Assembly: GCF_028882255.1 (NCBI RefSeq)
Contig: NZ_JARBUY010000002.1
Span: forward strand, 74,342-138,341
Reading direction: 5' to 3'
From: Maribacter polysaccharolyticus
GTDB taxonomy: Bacteria > Bacteroidota > Bacteroidia > Flavobacteriales > Flavobacteriaceae
DNA: 64,000 nt
Below the pieces are notes generated by a model. The model worked only from the letters and a program-made list of their open reading frames with translations. It was not told the DNA's origin and searched no databases. The position numbers were made by a program, and so were the translations under genes. Positions 17,742-27,438 of this stretch are shown here, piece by piece. Numbering within the stretch: position 1 is the first letter of the stretch; each line of letters opens with the position of its first letter.

Positions 17742-20048
17742 ATGAATGAATTAAAAAATGAATTTTTAGATTCGGAAGAAAATAACCTAGGGGATATTTT
17801 CAAGAAATATCTAAAATACTGGCCACTCTTCGCCATTGGTATCATAATCGGCTTGACGGTAGCTTTTCTTCATCTTAGATATCGGGCAGAGCCCGAATAT
17901 CAAATAAGCAGTACCATTTTGATCAAGAACAAGGGAGCCGGTAAAGGCATTGGTGAAATGGATGGTTTTAATAATCTTGGGTTGGTAAAAACGACTCAAA
18001 GTTTGGAGGATGAGATCGGTATCTTGACCTCCTCAGGGATAATGGAAGAGGTTATTTCCAAAAATTCATTTAACATTGATTATTTTATAGAGGGCACCAT
18101 TCGGGATGTGGAAATTTATGGGGATGAAGTACCCGTACAAATTATGGTCGATGAAACCGCAGAGAATTTGGTCTATGGTTTGCCCATAAATATTCGGTTT
18201 TTAAATAGGGACACCTATGAGTTGAGTACCACCTTCAATGATAAGGAGTTGGTTTCGGAACATGCCTTCGGGGATTTGGTCGTTCTTCCTTATGGTACGA
18301 TGACCATTGTGCCCAAAGCGAATTTTTCGGAAACTGGCATTTCCCGCCCCCTATTTTTTAAGATTGTGAACAAGGATCGATTGGCCATCAATTATGTTAA
18401 TAGACTAAGTATTTATCCGGATAATGATACGGGTAGTTTATTAAGGCTGAATTTTGTTTTGTCCCATAGAAAAAAAGGAGAGGAAGTACTATCCAAGGTA
18501 ATTGAGACTTATATTGAAAAAACCATAAAGTATGAAAACGAATTGGCCGAGAATACCATAAAGATGATCGATGATCGGTTAAAACTGCTTTCCGGGGAAA
18601 TTGAGGATGTTGAAAATACGGTCGTAGATTTCAAAAGGGAAAATGTGGTGACCGATGTAGCCAGTAATGCGGATAGTTATATACAGCAAGCCAATGAGTA
18701 TAAAAAACAAGTTGCGGAATATGATACCCAGATAAACGTACTGTCGAATATCGAACAATCGCTTATAGCAGGGGATATGTCATCTACCATTGGCGGATCT
18801 TATTCGATCAATGACCCTGCTTTAATGAGCCTTATCAATAAATACAATGAAGCCTTTATAAAAAAACAGGGTTTATCGCAATCCGCAGTAACCTCCAACC
18901 CCCTTATCGTAAGCTTGGATGCCAGTTTAAAGAGTTTACGGGCCTCCATATTGCAGAATGTTAAAAGCAATAAAAATGGCCTGATCATTGCCAGGGGGAA
19001 TCTATATGCCAACGCAAGCCGATATGATGCGCAAATCGCCAAAGTGCCCGGTATGGAGAAAGAATTACTGGAGATTAGCCGCGATAAGAGTACCAAAGAA
19101 GGGTTATACCTGTACTTATTGCAAAAGCGGGAAGAAGAAGTGCTTTCCATGGCCGCTCCGGTGTCTTCTACAAGGATTGTAAACCTTCCTAAAGCAGGGT
19201 TGAATCCCATAAGTCCGAATAAAAAAATGTTTTATTTGAGTGGACTGCTATTGGGCGTGTTCATTCCATTTTCATTGGTTTATATGAAAGAGGCCTTGAA
19301 TACCAAAGTCCGTTCAATTGAGGATTTGTCAAAATCGGTGACCGCACCGGTATTGGGTAAGATTTCAAGAAGTAAGGACAAAACAATGATTGATACGGAT
19401 GAAGATAGGGATTCCCCCACGGCGGAACTTTTTCGTTTGTTACGCTTTAATTTGGATTATTTAAAACAGACGGATAGAAACCAGACCATTTTGGTGACCT
19501 CTTCGGTCAAGGGAGAGGGAAAAACCTTTATTGCCTCCAATTTAGCCGTTACCCTGGCTTCCAACGGAGAAAAAGTGGTGGTATTGGCCTTTGACCTTAG
19601 GGAACCGCAATTAATGGACGATTTTGGGTTGCCCAACTCACCGGGTATTTCTGACTTTATCCTAAAAAAAGGGATGTCCTTGGATGGGGTCATTCAGCAA
19701 CACCCCAATATTGAAAATTTATCCCTAATCGGTTCGGGTATGGTAGCCTCCCACTTAGGTAGTTTAATGTTGAGTAAGCGCATTGATCTATTAATGGATG
19801 CCTTAAAAAAGGAGTACGATCGAATCATCATTGATACGGCACCCATAGGCTTGGTTTCAGATGCCTTTGCATTAAACGCATATTTGGATAGTACGATCTA
19901 TGTAGTTCGGAAAGATGTAACCCAAAAAGAACATCTGAAAAACATTAATGCAATCCATAAGAGCAATAAATTGAAGAATTGCATGGTATTGTTGAACGAT
20001 GATACCGAGGCGGTTGAAACCTATGGCTATGGTAAATACGGGAAATAG
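17742..20048 (+). CDS. wzc: Wzc-like polysaccharide copolymerase and tyrosine autokinase
   Basis: 768-residue inner-membrane protein controlling chain length and export of the polymer. TM1 is near residues 28-48; a periplasmic Wzz/GNVR-type coiled-coil region fills about 50-490; TM2 is near 495-515; the cytosolic BY-kinase domain follows with Walker A KGEGKT (Lys594), Walker A' LAFDLREPQ (about 618-626) and Walker B IIIDTAP (Asp698). The tail ENDS in a short tyrosine cluster ETYGYGKYGK (Tyr761, 763, 766), the expected autophosphorylation site. ATG 17742 is preferred over a TTG six bases upstream. No Wza exporter or Wzb phosphatase lies next to it. Confidence 0.94.
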   Translation: MNELKNEFLDSEENNLGDIFKKYLKYWPLFAIGIIIGLTVAFLHLRYRAEPEYQISSTILIKNKGAGKGIGEMDGFNNLGLVKTTQSLEDEIGILTSSGIMEEVISKNSFNIDYFIEGTIRDVEIYGDEVPVQIMVDETAENLVYGLPINIRFLNRDTYELSTTFNDKELVSEHAFGDLVVLPYGTMTIVPKANFSETGISRPLFFKIVNKDRLAINYVNRLSIYPDNDTGSLLRLNFVLSHRKKGEEVLSKVIETYIEKTIKYENELAENTIKMIDDRLKLLSGEIEDVENTVVDFKRENVVTDVASNADSYIQQANEYKKQVAEYDTQINVLSNIEQSLIAGDMSSTIGGSYSINDPALMSLINKYNEAFIKKQGLSQSAVTSNPLIVSLDASLKSLRASILQNVKSNKNGLIIARGNLYANASRYDAQIAKVPGMEKELLEISRDKSTKEGLYLYLLQKREEEVLSMAAPVSSTRIVNLPKAGLNPISPNKKMFYLSGLLLGVFIPFSLVYMKEALNTKVRSIEDLSKSVTAPVLGKISRSKDKTMIDTDEDRDSPTAELFRLLRFNLDYLKQTDRNQTILVTSSVKGEGKTFIASNLAVTLASNGEKVVVLAFDLREPQLMDDFGLPNSPGISDFILKKGMSLDGVIQQHPNIENLSLIGSGMVASHLGSLMLSKRIDLLMDALKKEYDRIIIDTAPIGLVSDAFALNAYLDSTIYVVRKDVTQKEHLKNINAIHKSNKLKNCMVLLNDDTEAVETYGYGKYGK

Positions 20049-20135
20049 GTCTTGGGTTAGAGGAAGGATTTGTAACTATAATTCAATTACAAGCGGTTTA
20101 ATGATAAAAACCAATAAACTCTTAAGTAAATCAAG

Positions 20136-21503
20136 ATGACTTTAAAGAAAAGGCTGTTGAATAATGGGATTGCGTCTATTTTTCAAAAGGGAGTTCGTGT
20201 ATTGGATCAATTGTTCTTAGTTCCTTTTTTTATTACAGCATGGGGGGCTGCGTACTACGGGGAGTGGTTGACCCTTACCATTATTCCCAGTGTTATTGGT
20301 TTTTCCGATTTAGGGTTTGGTACCGCTTCCGCCAATAGTTTTGTGTTGAGCTACGCAGCAGGGAATAAACAAAAAGCCGCAGATATCAATAAAACGGGTA
20401 TGTACATTATCACGATTATGGTGCTGGTAGGCATGTTTGTTAGTTTGTTGACGATTTTTATATTGGATCATTTCCAAGTATTTGAAAAGTCTTTGATAGA
20501 TAAACATGAGGCTATTCTGGCCGTTTCCATTCTTATTTTTGCACGTTTATTGAATTTCTACAATCAATTGATCGAATCCTATTTTAGAGCGGCCCAAAAG
20601 GCGGCTTTATGTATAAACCTCCTAACCGTAAAATCCTTATTGGGATTAGGTGCCGGCTTATTGGTGTTGCTGTTGGGTTATGGAATCGTGGAATTTGCCA
20701 TATCGACTCTTGTGGTAAGCCTTTTATTCAATGTATTGTTTTGGGTAAAGGGAAAACAGGTTTTAGGCTTGTTTAATGACTATAAAGGAAAAAGGGAAAA
20801 GTCGATTCTAAATGAAATTACCAAAAAAGGGTTGGGGTATTTAATGTTTCCTGCATGGCAGGCCATCTATTTTCAAGGGACCACTTTTGTAGTACGGATT
20901 GTATTGGGCCCGGAAGCGGTTGCAATATTCAATACGGTAAGGACTTTAAGCCGGTCAGTTAACCAATTGCTGAATCTCGTAAGTTCCAGTATATTTCCGG
21001 AATTGCAATATGAAATTGGACAGGGGAATGAAGGAAAGGCCCAAAAAATATATCGGTTTTCAATCATTTCATCATTTCTTATAGCATTTTCTGGAGTTGT
21101 ATTTTTAGCTTTCTTTGGGCTATGGTTCTATAATATATGGACTCAGAATGAGCTGATAGTACCCCCTTTAATGTGGTATATTTTTGTGTTCGGTGTTTTG
21201 TTTAACGCATTTTGGTGGTCTTCAGAACCCGTCTTCAGGGCCAAAAACGAACCCTATAAATTTGCGTTGGCAGGCGTTTTTTCCGCCTTTGTTTCTGTAG
21301 TATTGACATATGTATTTTCAAAATATTGGGGGTTGATCGGTGCTGCAATGGGAGCTTTGGTGTTGGATATTTTGATGGCCTTGATAATATTGCCCTTAAG
21401 CGCCAAAATGTTGAATATGACAGTTAAAGATATTTTTTCCCATGGCTTTAATGATATTAAAAATATATATACGAATATTAAGTTAAAGCTAAAGCTTTTA
21501 TGA
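20136..21503 (+). CDS. wzx: Wzx-like polysaccharide flippase
   Basis: 455-residue multi-pass inner-membrane protein of the MVF/MOP superfamily with about twelve hydrophobic helices, starting KKRLLNNGIASIFQKGVRVLDQ and having the IGFSDLGFGTA loop common to O-antigen flippases. It would move lipid-linked repeat units from the cytosolic to the periplasmic face. It overlaps the next glycosyltransferase gene by ATGA, showing translational coupling. The substrate is inferred from the locus. Confidence 0.9.
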   Translation: MTLKKRLLNNGIASIFQKGVRVLDQLFLVPFFITAWGAAYYGEWLTLTIIPSVIGFSDLGFGTASANSFVLSYAAGNKQKAADINKTGMYIITIMVLVGMFVSLLTIFILDHFQVFEKSLIDKHEAILAVSILIFARLLNFYNQLIESYFRAAQKAALCINLLTVKSLLGLGAGLLVLLLGYGIVEFAISTLVVSLLFNVLFWVKGKQVLGLFNDYKGKREKSILNEITKKGLGYLMFPAWQAIYFQGTTFVVRIVLGPEAVAIFNTVRTLSRSVNQLLNLVSSSIFPELQYEIGQGNEGKAQKIYRFSIISSFLIAFSGVVFLAFFGLWFYNIWTQNELIVPPLMWYIFVFGVLFNAFWWSSEPVFRAKNEPYKFALAGVFSAFVSVVLTYVFSKYWGLIGAAMGALVLDILMALIILPLSAKMLNMTVKDIFSHGFNDIKNIYTNIKLKLKLL

Positions 21504-22663
21504 AAGTAACACAAATAACTCCAGGTAGGTTTCATCATTTTCATTTAGCACGACAAATGGAAATACATGGTTTATTGGATAAGGTTTACACTGGATACCC
21601 GAAGTTTAAACTAAAGGACGAACAGGGTATTCCCAGGGATAAAATCGATACCTTCCCATGGATCCAAACCCCATATATGAAACGGGGAAGTTTTGGATTG
21701 GATAAATTTGAATGGTTGAACAAAGAATGGACTTGGCTGAGGATCCAATCATTGGATAAATATGTAGTGGGGAGAATTAAAGAAAAAGGGGTGTTGATTG
21801 CAATGTCTTCCAATGGGTTGTATTCTGGAAAAAAAATGCAGTCTATAGGAGGAAAATATATATGTGATAGGGGATCAACCCATGTTGTTTTTCAAAATGA
21901 AATTTTAGCCGAGGAATACAATCGTTGGGGGTTTAAATGGAAAGGGATTGACGAACGTATCATCGATAAGGAGCAGCAAGAATATGAGCAGGCTGATTAT
22001 ATAGCAATTGCTTCGGAATTTGTTCGGAACTCTTTTATTGATAAAGGAGTAGAGGAAAGCAAATTGTTAAAAATACCCTATGGAGCTCGCTTAGAAAGAT
22101 TTAGTAAAATCGGTAATCCAGTTAAGGGCAAGTTTTCCGTGTTATGGGTGGGGTCCATTAGTCTTAGAAAAGGGTTTATGTATGCTTTGGATGCATTTAA
22201 TGAATTTAAGCATCCGAACAAGGAATTTGTTGTAATTGGGGCAATGACGACTGAGGTTAAATTGACATTGGATACCAGACAAGTAAAAAATGTTGTTTTT
22301 AAAGGAAATGTTCCTAATACCGAACTTATAAATTATTATAATAAAGCCGATGTATTTTTACTTCCTTCTATAGAAGATGGTTTTGGTATGGTCATGGCTG
22401 AGGCAATGGCTTGCGGATGTCCTGTAATAGCATCAACGAATACGGGGTCAAAAGAATTAATTACAAATAATAAGGACGGATTTATAATTCCAATTAGAAA
22501 TCAGAATGCCATTCTGGAGAGTTTTCAAAAACTTATGGATACCCCAGACTTACGAACGGAAATGAGTGAAAATGCACTCGTTAAAGTGCGTTCTTTCGAA
22601 GGATGGGATACTTATGGTAATAATTTTAGGTCTTTAATCGATGATATAATTATTAAAAAGTAA
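21500..22663 (+). CDS. Glycosyltransferase family 4
   Basis: 387-residue cytosolic GT-B glycosyltransferase. The C-terminal half has LWVGSISLRKGF (about 216-227), the donor-site motif EDGFGMVMAEAMACGCPVI (about 291-309) and a SFEGWDTYG tail. The N-terminal part QITPGRFHHFHLARQM is typical of GT4 enzymes that start by reading an acceptor-bearing lipid. The start codon overlaps the flippase stop by four bases. The sugar and linkage cannot be assigned. Confidence 0.9.
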   Translation: MKVTQITPGRFHHFHLARQMEIHGLLDKVYTGYPKFKLKDEQGIPRDKIDTFPWIQTPYMKRGSFGLDKFEWLNKEWTWLRIQSLDKYVVGRIKEKGVLIAMSSNGLYSGKKMQSIGGKYICDRGSTHVVFQNEILAEEYNRWGFKWKGIDERIIDKEQQEYEQADYIAIASEFVRNSFIDKGVEESKLLKIPYGARLERFSKIGNPVKGKFSVLWVGSISLRKGFMYALDAFNEFKHPNKEFVVIGAMTTEVKLTLDTRQVKNVVFKGNVPNTELINYYNKADVFLLPSIEDGFGMVMAEAMACGCPVIASTNTGSKELITNNKDGFIIPIRNQNAILESFQKLMDTPDLRTEMSENALVKVRSFEGWDTYGNNFRSLIDDIIIKK

Positions 22664-22669
22664 GAATCA

Positions 22670-23500
22670 ATGGCATCCTTTGTAAATTTTCTTGATAAGG
22701 TAATTTTTAAATTGAATTACTCTAAAATTAATATCGTAAAAACCTTGTTGTTTAATTTTAGAACAATGCCTTTTAAGGCAGCCGTTAAGTTGCCGGTATT
22801 TTTGTATGGTAATGTAGATACCTATTTATTGAAAGGGAAAGTGGTATTTCAGGACTGTGACGTAAAAAGAGGTATGGTTCGTATGGGGATGAACCAAGAG
22901 TTTTTAGGTACTGTAAAAGGGGCATCTTTGATCGTATTATATCCCAATTCAAAATTGATATTTACGGGGAATAGTGAGTTTAGTAGTAATTTTTTACTGA
23001 GAACGGGGGAAGGGGCAGAACTAAAAATCGGAAAGGATACTTTTTTTGGCTCTTCTGTAAAATTAGTATGTATCAAAAAGATTGTAATTGGACATTGTTC
23101 AAGAATTGGTTTCGAATCCCAATTAATTGATTCAAATTTTCATTATACCTACAATTTGGAAAAGAAAAATGTAAGTCCTAGGGAAGGTGAGATTAACATT
23201 GGGAATTATAATTGGATAGGGAATAGGACCACGATATCGAAAGGCACCAGTACAAATCCGTTTACAATAATAGCCAATTCCTCTATTGTGAATAGGGATT
23301 ACACAACGATAGAAGATGAATATGTGGTTTTGGCAGGGCAACCGGCCAAGGTATTGGCCAAAAATATCCGTAGAATTTACGATTTGGAATTGGAGAATAG
23401 AATATTCGAAATTTTCAAAAATGATTCAGAGGTCATTGGCAAGAAAATTAAAGATGAGATAGAAATATCTTTTAATGTGCTGAAAAAACAAGTTAAATGA
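22670..23500 (+). CDS. Left-handed beta-helix acyltransferase
   Basis: 276 residues with an N-terminal helical part and hexapeptide-repeat strands between about 75 and 220 (AELKIGKDTFFGSSV, INIGNYNWIGNRTTI), ending with the LAGQPAKVLAKNIRR signature of maltose/galactoside-type O-acetyltransferases. It likely O-acetylates a sugar of the repeat unit using acetyl-CoA. The C-terminal 45 residues are a charged helix not needed for the fold. It starts 6 bases after the upstream GT4 and overlaps the next gene by ATGA. Confidence 0.82.
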   Translation: MASFVNFLDKVIFKLNYSKINIVKTLLFNFRTMPFKAAVKLPVFLYGNVDTYLLKGKVVFQDCDVKRGMVRMGMNQEFLGTVKGASLIVLYPNSKLIFTGNSEFSSNFLLRTGEGAELKIGKDTFFGSSVKLVCIKKIVIGHCSRIGFESQLIDSNFHYTYNLEKKNVSPREGEINIGNYNWIGNRTTISKGTSTNPFTIIANSSIVNRDYTTIEDEYVVLAGQPAKVLAKNIRRIYDLELENRIFEIFKNDSEVIGKKIKDEIEISFNVLKKQVK

Positions 23501-24534
23501 AGATACTTTCCGTGGGATGGTTTGGTACTGTAAGTAATACCTCATTGCATCGACATTGGGCATTGGAAAAATGTGCTGATCATGTCGATAAAGTGGATGC
23601 AGGTATTGGGAAAATGGGGTTAAGCTACAGATTGGCCTATCACCTATTTCAAAAAAACATACCAATTAGAGTACCTGATTTATCTAAAGCCAATAATCGA
23701 ATAAAATTATTGGTGGAGAATAATACCTATGATGTGATTTGGATTGATAAGGGAGTAACCATTAACAGATCGACCTTACGTTTTATAAAGGAAAAATCCC
23801 CCAAAACAAAGATTGTAAGTTATTCCCCAGATAATATGGCTTTGCGGCACAATCAAAGCTTGAATTATCTGCAAAGCATTCCTTATTACGATTTTGTATT
23901 TACCAATAAGTCATACATCCTTAAAGATTTGGAACGATTGGGAGCAAACAACGTAACGTTCATCCATAATATGTATGAAGAGACCTTTCATTATCCTAGG
24001 GAGTTGTCACTTAACGATAAAGAACGATTAGGAGGGGATGTGGGTTTTGTGGGGGCTTGGGAAAAGGAACGTTGTGAAAGTATTTTGTTCCTAGTGAATA
24101 ATGGGATTCAAGTAAAGGTTTTTGGGGACGGTAAATGGAACGAATATAAAAATGCCTCCCCTAATTTAACCGTATTGCCCGGTATTTTTTCAGAGGATTA
24201 TTCCAAGGCACTTCAGGCCTTAAAAATTTCATTGTGCTTTTTAAGAAAGATGAACTTCGATCAACAAACAACCCGTACCATGGAAATTCCGGCTTGTGGG
24301 GGGTTTATGTTGGCGGAACGCACCCAAGAACATCTGGAATTGTTCGAAGAAGGTAAAGAAGCGGTTTATTTTTCCTCCAATGAGGAACTCTTGGAGTCAT
24401 GCCGGTATTATCTTAGTCATGAAGCCGATCGAAAACGTATCGCAGCGGCAGGTTTGGAACGATGTAAAACATCGGGCTATTCCAATGAAAAGACCATAAA
24501 GAAAATGTTGGATATAGTTGTGGCCCATGGGTAG
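23497..24534 (+). CDS. CgeB-like glycosyltransferase
   Basis: 345 residues of GT-B type. The C-terminal third carries the CgeB/Glyco_trans_1_2 signature: GFVGAWEKER (about 183-192), FLRKMNFDQQTTRTMEIPA and CGGFMLAERTQEHLELFEEG. These enzymes are related to GT4 but have this cysteine-glycine-glycine stretch instead of the common EX7E context. Start overlaps the upstream acyltransferase by ATGA and its end overlaps the polymerase gene start, so it is translationally coupled on both sides. Sugar specificity unknown. Confidence 0.85.
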   Translation: MKILSVGWFGTVSNTSLHRHWALEKCADHVDKVDAGIGKMGLSYRLAYHLFQKNIPIRVPDLSKANNRIKLLVENNTYDVIWIDKGVTINRSTLRFIKEKSPKTKIVSYSPDNMALRHNQSLNYLQSIPYYDFVFTNKSYILKDLERLGANNVTFIHNMYEETFHYPRELSLNDKERLGGDVGFVGAWEKERCESILFLVNNGIQVKVFGDGKWNEYKNASPNLTVLPGIFSEDYSKALQALKISLCFLRKMNFDQQTTRTMEIPACGGFMLAERTQEHLELFEEGKEAVYFSSNEELLESCRYYLSHEADRKRIAAAGLERCKTSGYSNEKTIKKMLDIVVAHG

Positions 24535-26101
24535 ATCACCAATACATGTTTTACGACAGATTAAGAACGCCTTAAAGGTGCTTTTAATCCTTGGGGTGGT
24601 CTGTGAAATCCTGTTTTTTCCCACGCTTCCCAATCTCTATGGGTGTATGATGGCCCTAATAGCCTATTGGGTTTTTTCCTTTTTTTTAAAGGAAAAATAT
24701 TTACGCATATTTCCTTTTGCGTTCTTCTTGTACCTCTCTATGTTTATGTATCGGTATTTGCCCCTAATTGCGACACTTGCGGAAGGGAAACCCATTACTT
24801 TTGGTTTTGAGCGTCCTTATGAGACTTTTTTGTACGAAACCATTCTTTTTCTGCTTTCCTCATTGGCCTTTTACCTCGCTTGTCAAAAGTCGATACGGAA
24901 TCCTAAAAATAATCTGATTCAAAAAAGCCTCTTTCGACTTCGATTTTTTGAAACCACCCCGGCGATCCTTTGGGGCATGGGGATGCTAGGCCTACTTGTT
25001 AGGATCCATAATTTCAGTGCCACTGTGGAATATGGCGACGTAGGGGGGAAGTTCCTGTCCGGGTTGAACTATTTGATGTATGCCCCGTTATGCTTGATTT
25101 TCCCTTCCTTATTGCAAATGAAATACACCAATAAAAAAAGCGTATGGATTTATACTGTTTGTATTTTTATCCTAAATATTGCCTCCAACAGCAGGCAAAG
25201 TATCATTACGCCTATAGGTGTTTTGGCCATCCTATTCTTGTTGTATTTGATCAGTAACAATTTAAGGGTAACCGACTATTTATCACGTACCAAAATCGTT
25301 TTATTGGGTCTTTCGCTCTTTTTTTTGTTGAATCTTCTCTCCAATATATCTTTGGCGATGTTGCATACCCGGAAAATTAAAGCGGATATAAGTAAGATGG
25401 AATTGTTTCAAAAAACCATAGCTACGGTAGGGGATGAAACGCTTATGAGTCAACTAAAGGCGGCTAAGGATAAGGAAGAGGGCAACCAATTCATTTCATA
25501 CCAACAGGGTTGGACGGAACAGTATATCGATAATTTTATGTTGGCACGTTATGCCAATATGCGCATAACCGATCAAACCTTGTATTATGCGGAGAAAAAG
25601 GGGTATGCCAATGCCCAAATGCGGAATGAGTTTGTAGGGAGGATAATCGCCCTATTTCCTACCCCGATTTTACGTTTTTTCGGTATTTTTTTCGATAAGG
25701 GTTCAATTGAATATTCCAGGGGGGATCTATTGTATGGATCGGGATTTGGAGGGTATCGCATTACGAGTCATGTAGGTGATGGCTTGGCTACCTTTGGGTT
25801 GTGGTATTTTCCCATACAGTTCTTGGCGTTTTTCGGGGTGTTTAAATTACTGAATTGTTTTGTGTATTATGGCCGAAAGGGCATCAGATACGCCCCTTTT
25901 GCCTTGATGGGCGTCTTTGGTTTCTTGGGGATGTTTCGAAATGCGCAAGGAATGATTGCGGACATTGGGTATATTTTACGGGGATTTTTACAAGGGGTGG
26001 CCACCTATGTCATAATTTTTTATTGCGTAAGGTTTGCATTATCCATTATAAATCCAAAATATATAAGGAACCAAAAATTAAAGAATGTATATAGTATCTA
26101 A
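24527..26101 (+). CDS. wzy: Wzy-like oligosaccharide repeat unit polymerase
   Basis: About 524 residues with ten to twelve predicted membrane helices and a long periplasmic loop in the C-terminal half (about 290-400, between FFLLNLLSNISL and DGLATFGLWYF). It is the only large multi-pass protein of the locus besides the flippase and the acyltransferase, and it resembles O-antigen polymerases, which are very divergent. It would join repeat units in the periplasm. Arg/Gly-rich residues such as NSRQSIITPI after a helix fit the family. ATG 24527 lies inside the upstream gene end, overlapping it by eight bases; a TTG at 24518 is less likely. Confidence 0.8.
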   Translation: MGRSPIHVLRQIKNALKVLLILGVVCEILFFPTLPNLYGCMMALIAYWVFSFFLKEKYLRIFPFAFFLYLSMFMYRYLPLIATLAEGKPITFGFERPYETFLYETILFLLSSLAFYLACQKSIRNPKNNLIQKSLFRLRFFETTPAILWGMGMLGLLVRIHNFSATVEYGDVGGKFLSGLNYLMYAPLCLIFPSLLQMKYTNKKSVWIYTVCIFILNIASNSRQSIITPIGVLAILFLLYLISNNLRVTDYLSRTKIVLLGLSLFFLLNLLSNISLAMLHTRKIKADISKMELFQKTIATVGDETLMSQLKAAKDKEEGNQFISYQQGWTEQYIDNFMLARYANMRITDQTLYYAEKKGYANAQMRNEFVGRIIALFPTPILRFFGIFFDKGSIEYSRGDLLYGSGFGGYRITSHVGDGLATFGLWYFPIQFLAFFGVFKLLNCFVYYGRKGIRYAPFALMGVFGFLGMFRNAQGMIADIGYILRGFLQGVATYVIIFYCVRFALSIINPKYIRNQKLKNVYSI

Positions 26102-26412
26102 AATGGTAAGAGTAAATTGGATTTGGAATAAGGTGTATTCATTTTTGATTTTCTATAATGCTTTTTCATTTAGAATTTAAAAGGACTAATTTTTTAAGAT
26201 TTGGTTGATTCATTGACAAAGATATAATCCTTGTAAAATAAATTTGGTAATACTAACTATGGTCCTTATTGATAATAAATTTCCTTTTATATGTTACATT
26301 AATTTAAAGGAAGTCAGATTTTTCGCAATGACATTAAATTGTATAGAAGAATATATTTGAAGGCTTAAATTAGGATAAAACTATAAATCTTTTATTCTTA
26401 ATATTCTGATTA
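26102..26412. other. AT-rich gap after the polymerase gene
   Basis: 311 very AT-rich bases with stops in all frames. No gene, promoter box or terminator is recognised. It leads into a decayed acyltransferase gene. Confidence 0.4.
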
Positions 26413-27320
26413 TGCGGAAAATTTTAGTTAAGAAGCAAAATGGAAGTATTGCTTTGTTAATATCTTATTCTCGATTTATATGTAATTTGGAGCCATTTGC
26501 ATTCGGATAGGAGATATTCAGGAGTGACAAACTGGATTATGCACAATATTATTAGATTTAGTAATGAGGCCGATATTGGTTTTTTTCTGATATCCGGTTA
26601 TTACATTGGATATCGTTTATCCCTAAAAGGAAGTATATTGCAAATATTTAAAAGAACAATTATTCTTTTTTTCTTTTTCTATAATAAATACCATTTAGCT
26701 GGTACTATCGGATAAATCATCCTTAATGAACGGAATTTTAAAAACCTTAATACTATGTGGTACTGGTATTCAGTCATCTGACTTGTCATTTTTGTATGTT
26801 ATATATGTTTTTATCCTTTAATTTTCTTTATAAAAGAAATTGGTGATTATATGCTAATCATACTTGTACAGATATTGTTTGAGTTACTTTAATTTTTGGT
26901 CTATGCTAATCATAGCCCAAATGGAGAGTATTCATTATTTTTTCTATATGCCTTATACTTTGGGGTAACGGTCTGATTTTCTTTTCTAAGGTATAATTAT
27001 CCAATTATTTTTTATTGAGTGCATTAAATTTGATTATCTCCTTTTTTGTGTTGGGATACATGATTTAAGATTTGATCATATCGCTGGTATGATGATACTA
27101 ATCATGATTTTTTTGCATTTTCCATAGTGTTACTATAGTTTGATATAATAGAAATACAAAATGAGATTTTATTGAAATCATGATTTATCTGGCAATATAA
27201 ATCGTTACTCTTATGATCATCAGATCTTTTCAGAATATAGATTTCTTTTACTTGAATATTCTTAAAGTTCTATTACAGATTTTTTGCAATTAAATATATG
27301 ACCTGTAATTTCGAGATTAT
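26413..27320 (+). pseudogene. Decayed acyltransferase-3 family gene
   Basis: Fragments in several frames line up in order with acyltransferase-3 membrane proteins: NGSIALLISYSRFICNL (from about 26439), then after a frameshift near 26490 HNIIRFSNEADIGFFLISGYY (split reading, 26541-26603) and an ILQIFKRTIILFF helix, then MWYWYSVI (about 26755), then NGEYSLFFLYALYFGV (about 26921-26968) corresponding to the family's late helix. Stops and frameshifts interrupt it throughout and base composition is more AT-rich than the neighbours. A 72-codon open piece at 26497-26715 is only part of it. An intact gene of the same superfamily follows immediately, so function may have been replaced. Confidence 0.65.
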
Positions 27321-27333
27321 TACCCTATAGGAA

Positions 27334-27354
27334 GGAGATAGGAGATAGGAGATA
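27334..27354 (+). repeat. Short tandem repeat, three units of GGAGATA
   Basis: Three perfect 7-base units (27334, 27341, 27348) about 85-105 bases before the start of the intact acyltransferase gene. Outside the coding region; units of 7 bases could alter promoter spacing if copy number changes. Confidence 0.8.
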
Positions 27355-27438
27355 GGGGATGGTTCACCTTTTTATAGGTTCCGAATTGTAAAGTAAATTA
27401 ATATTCTTTTGGTTTTTCTTAATCATAAACGTATTTCT

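Noticed and set aside
26497-26715. Separate small membrane protein of 72 residues
   Set aside because: It matches only an internal stretch of the acyltransferase-3 family and lacks both ends; treated as part of the pseudogene.
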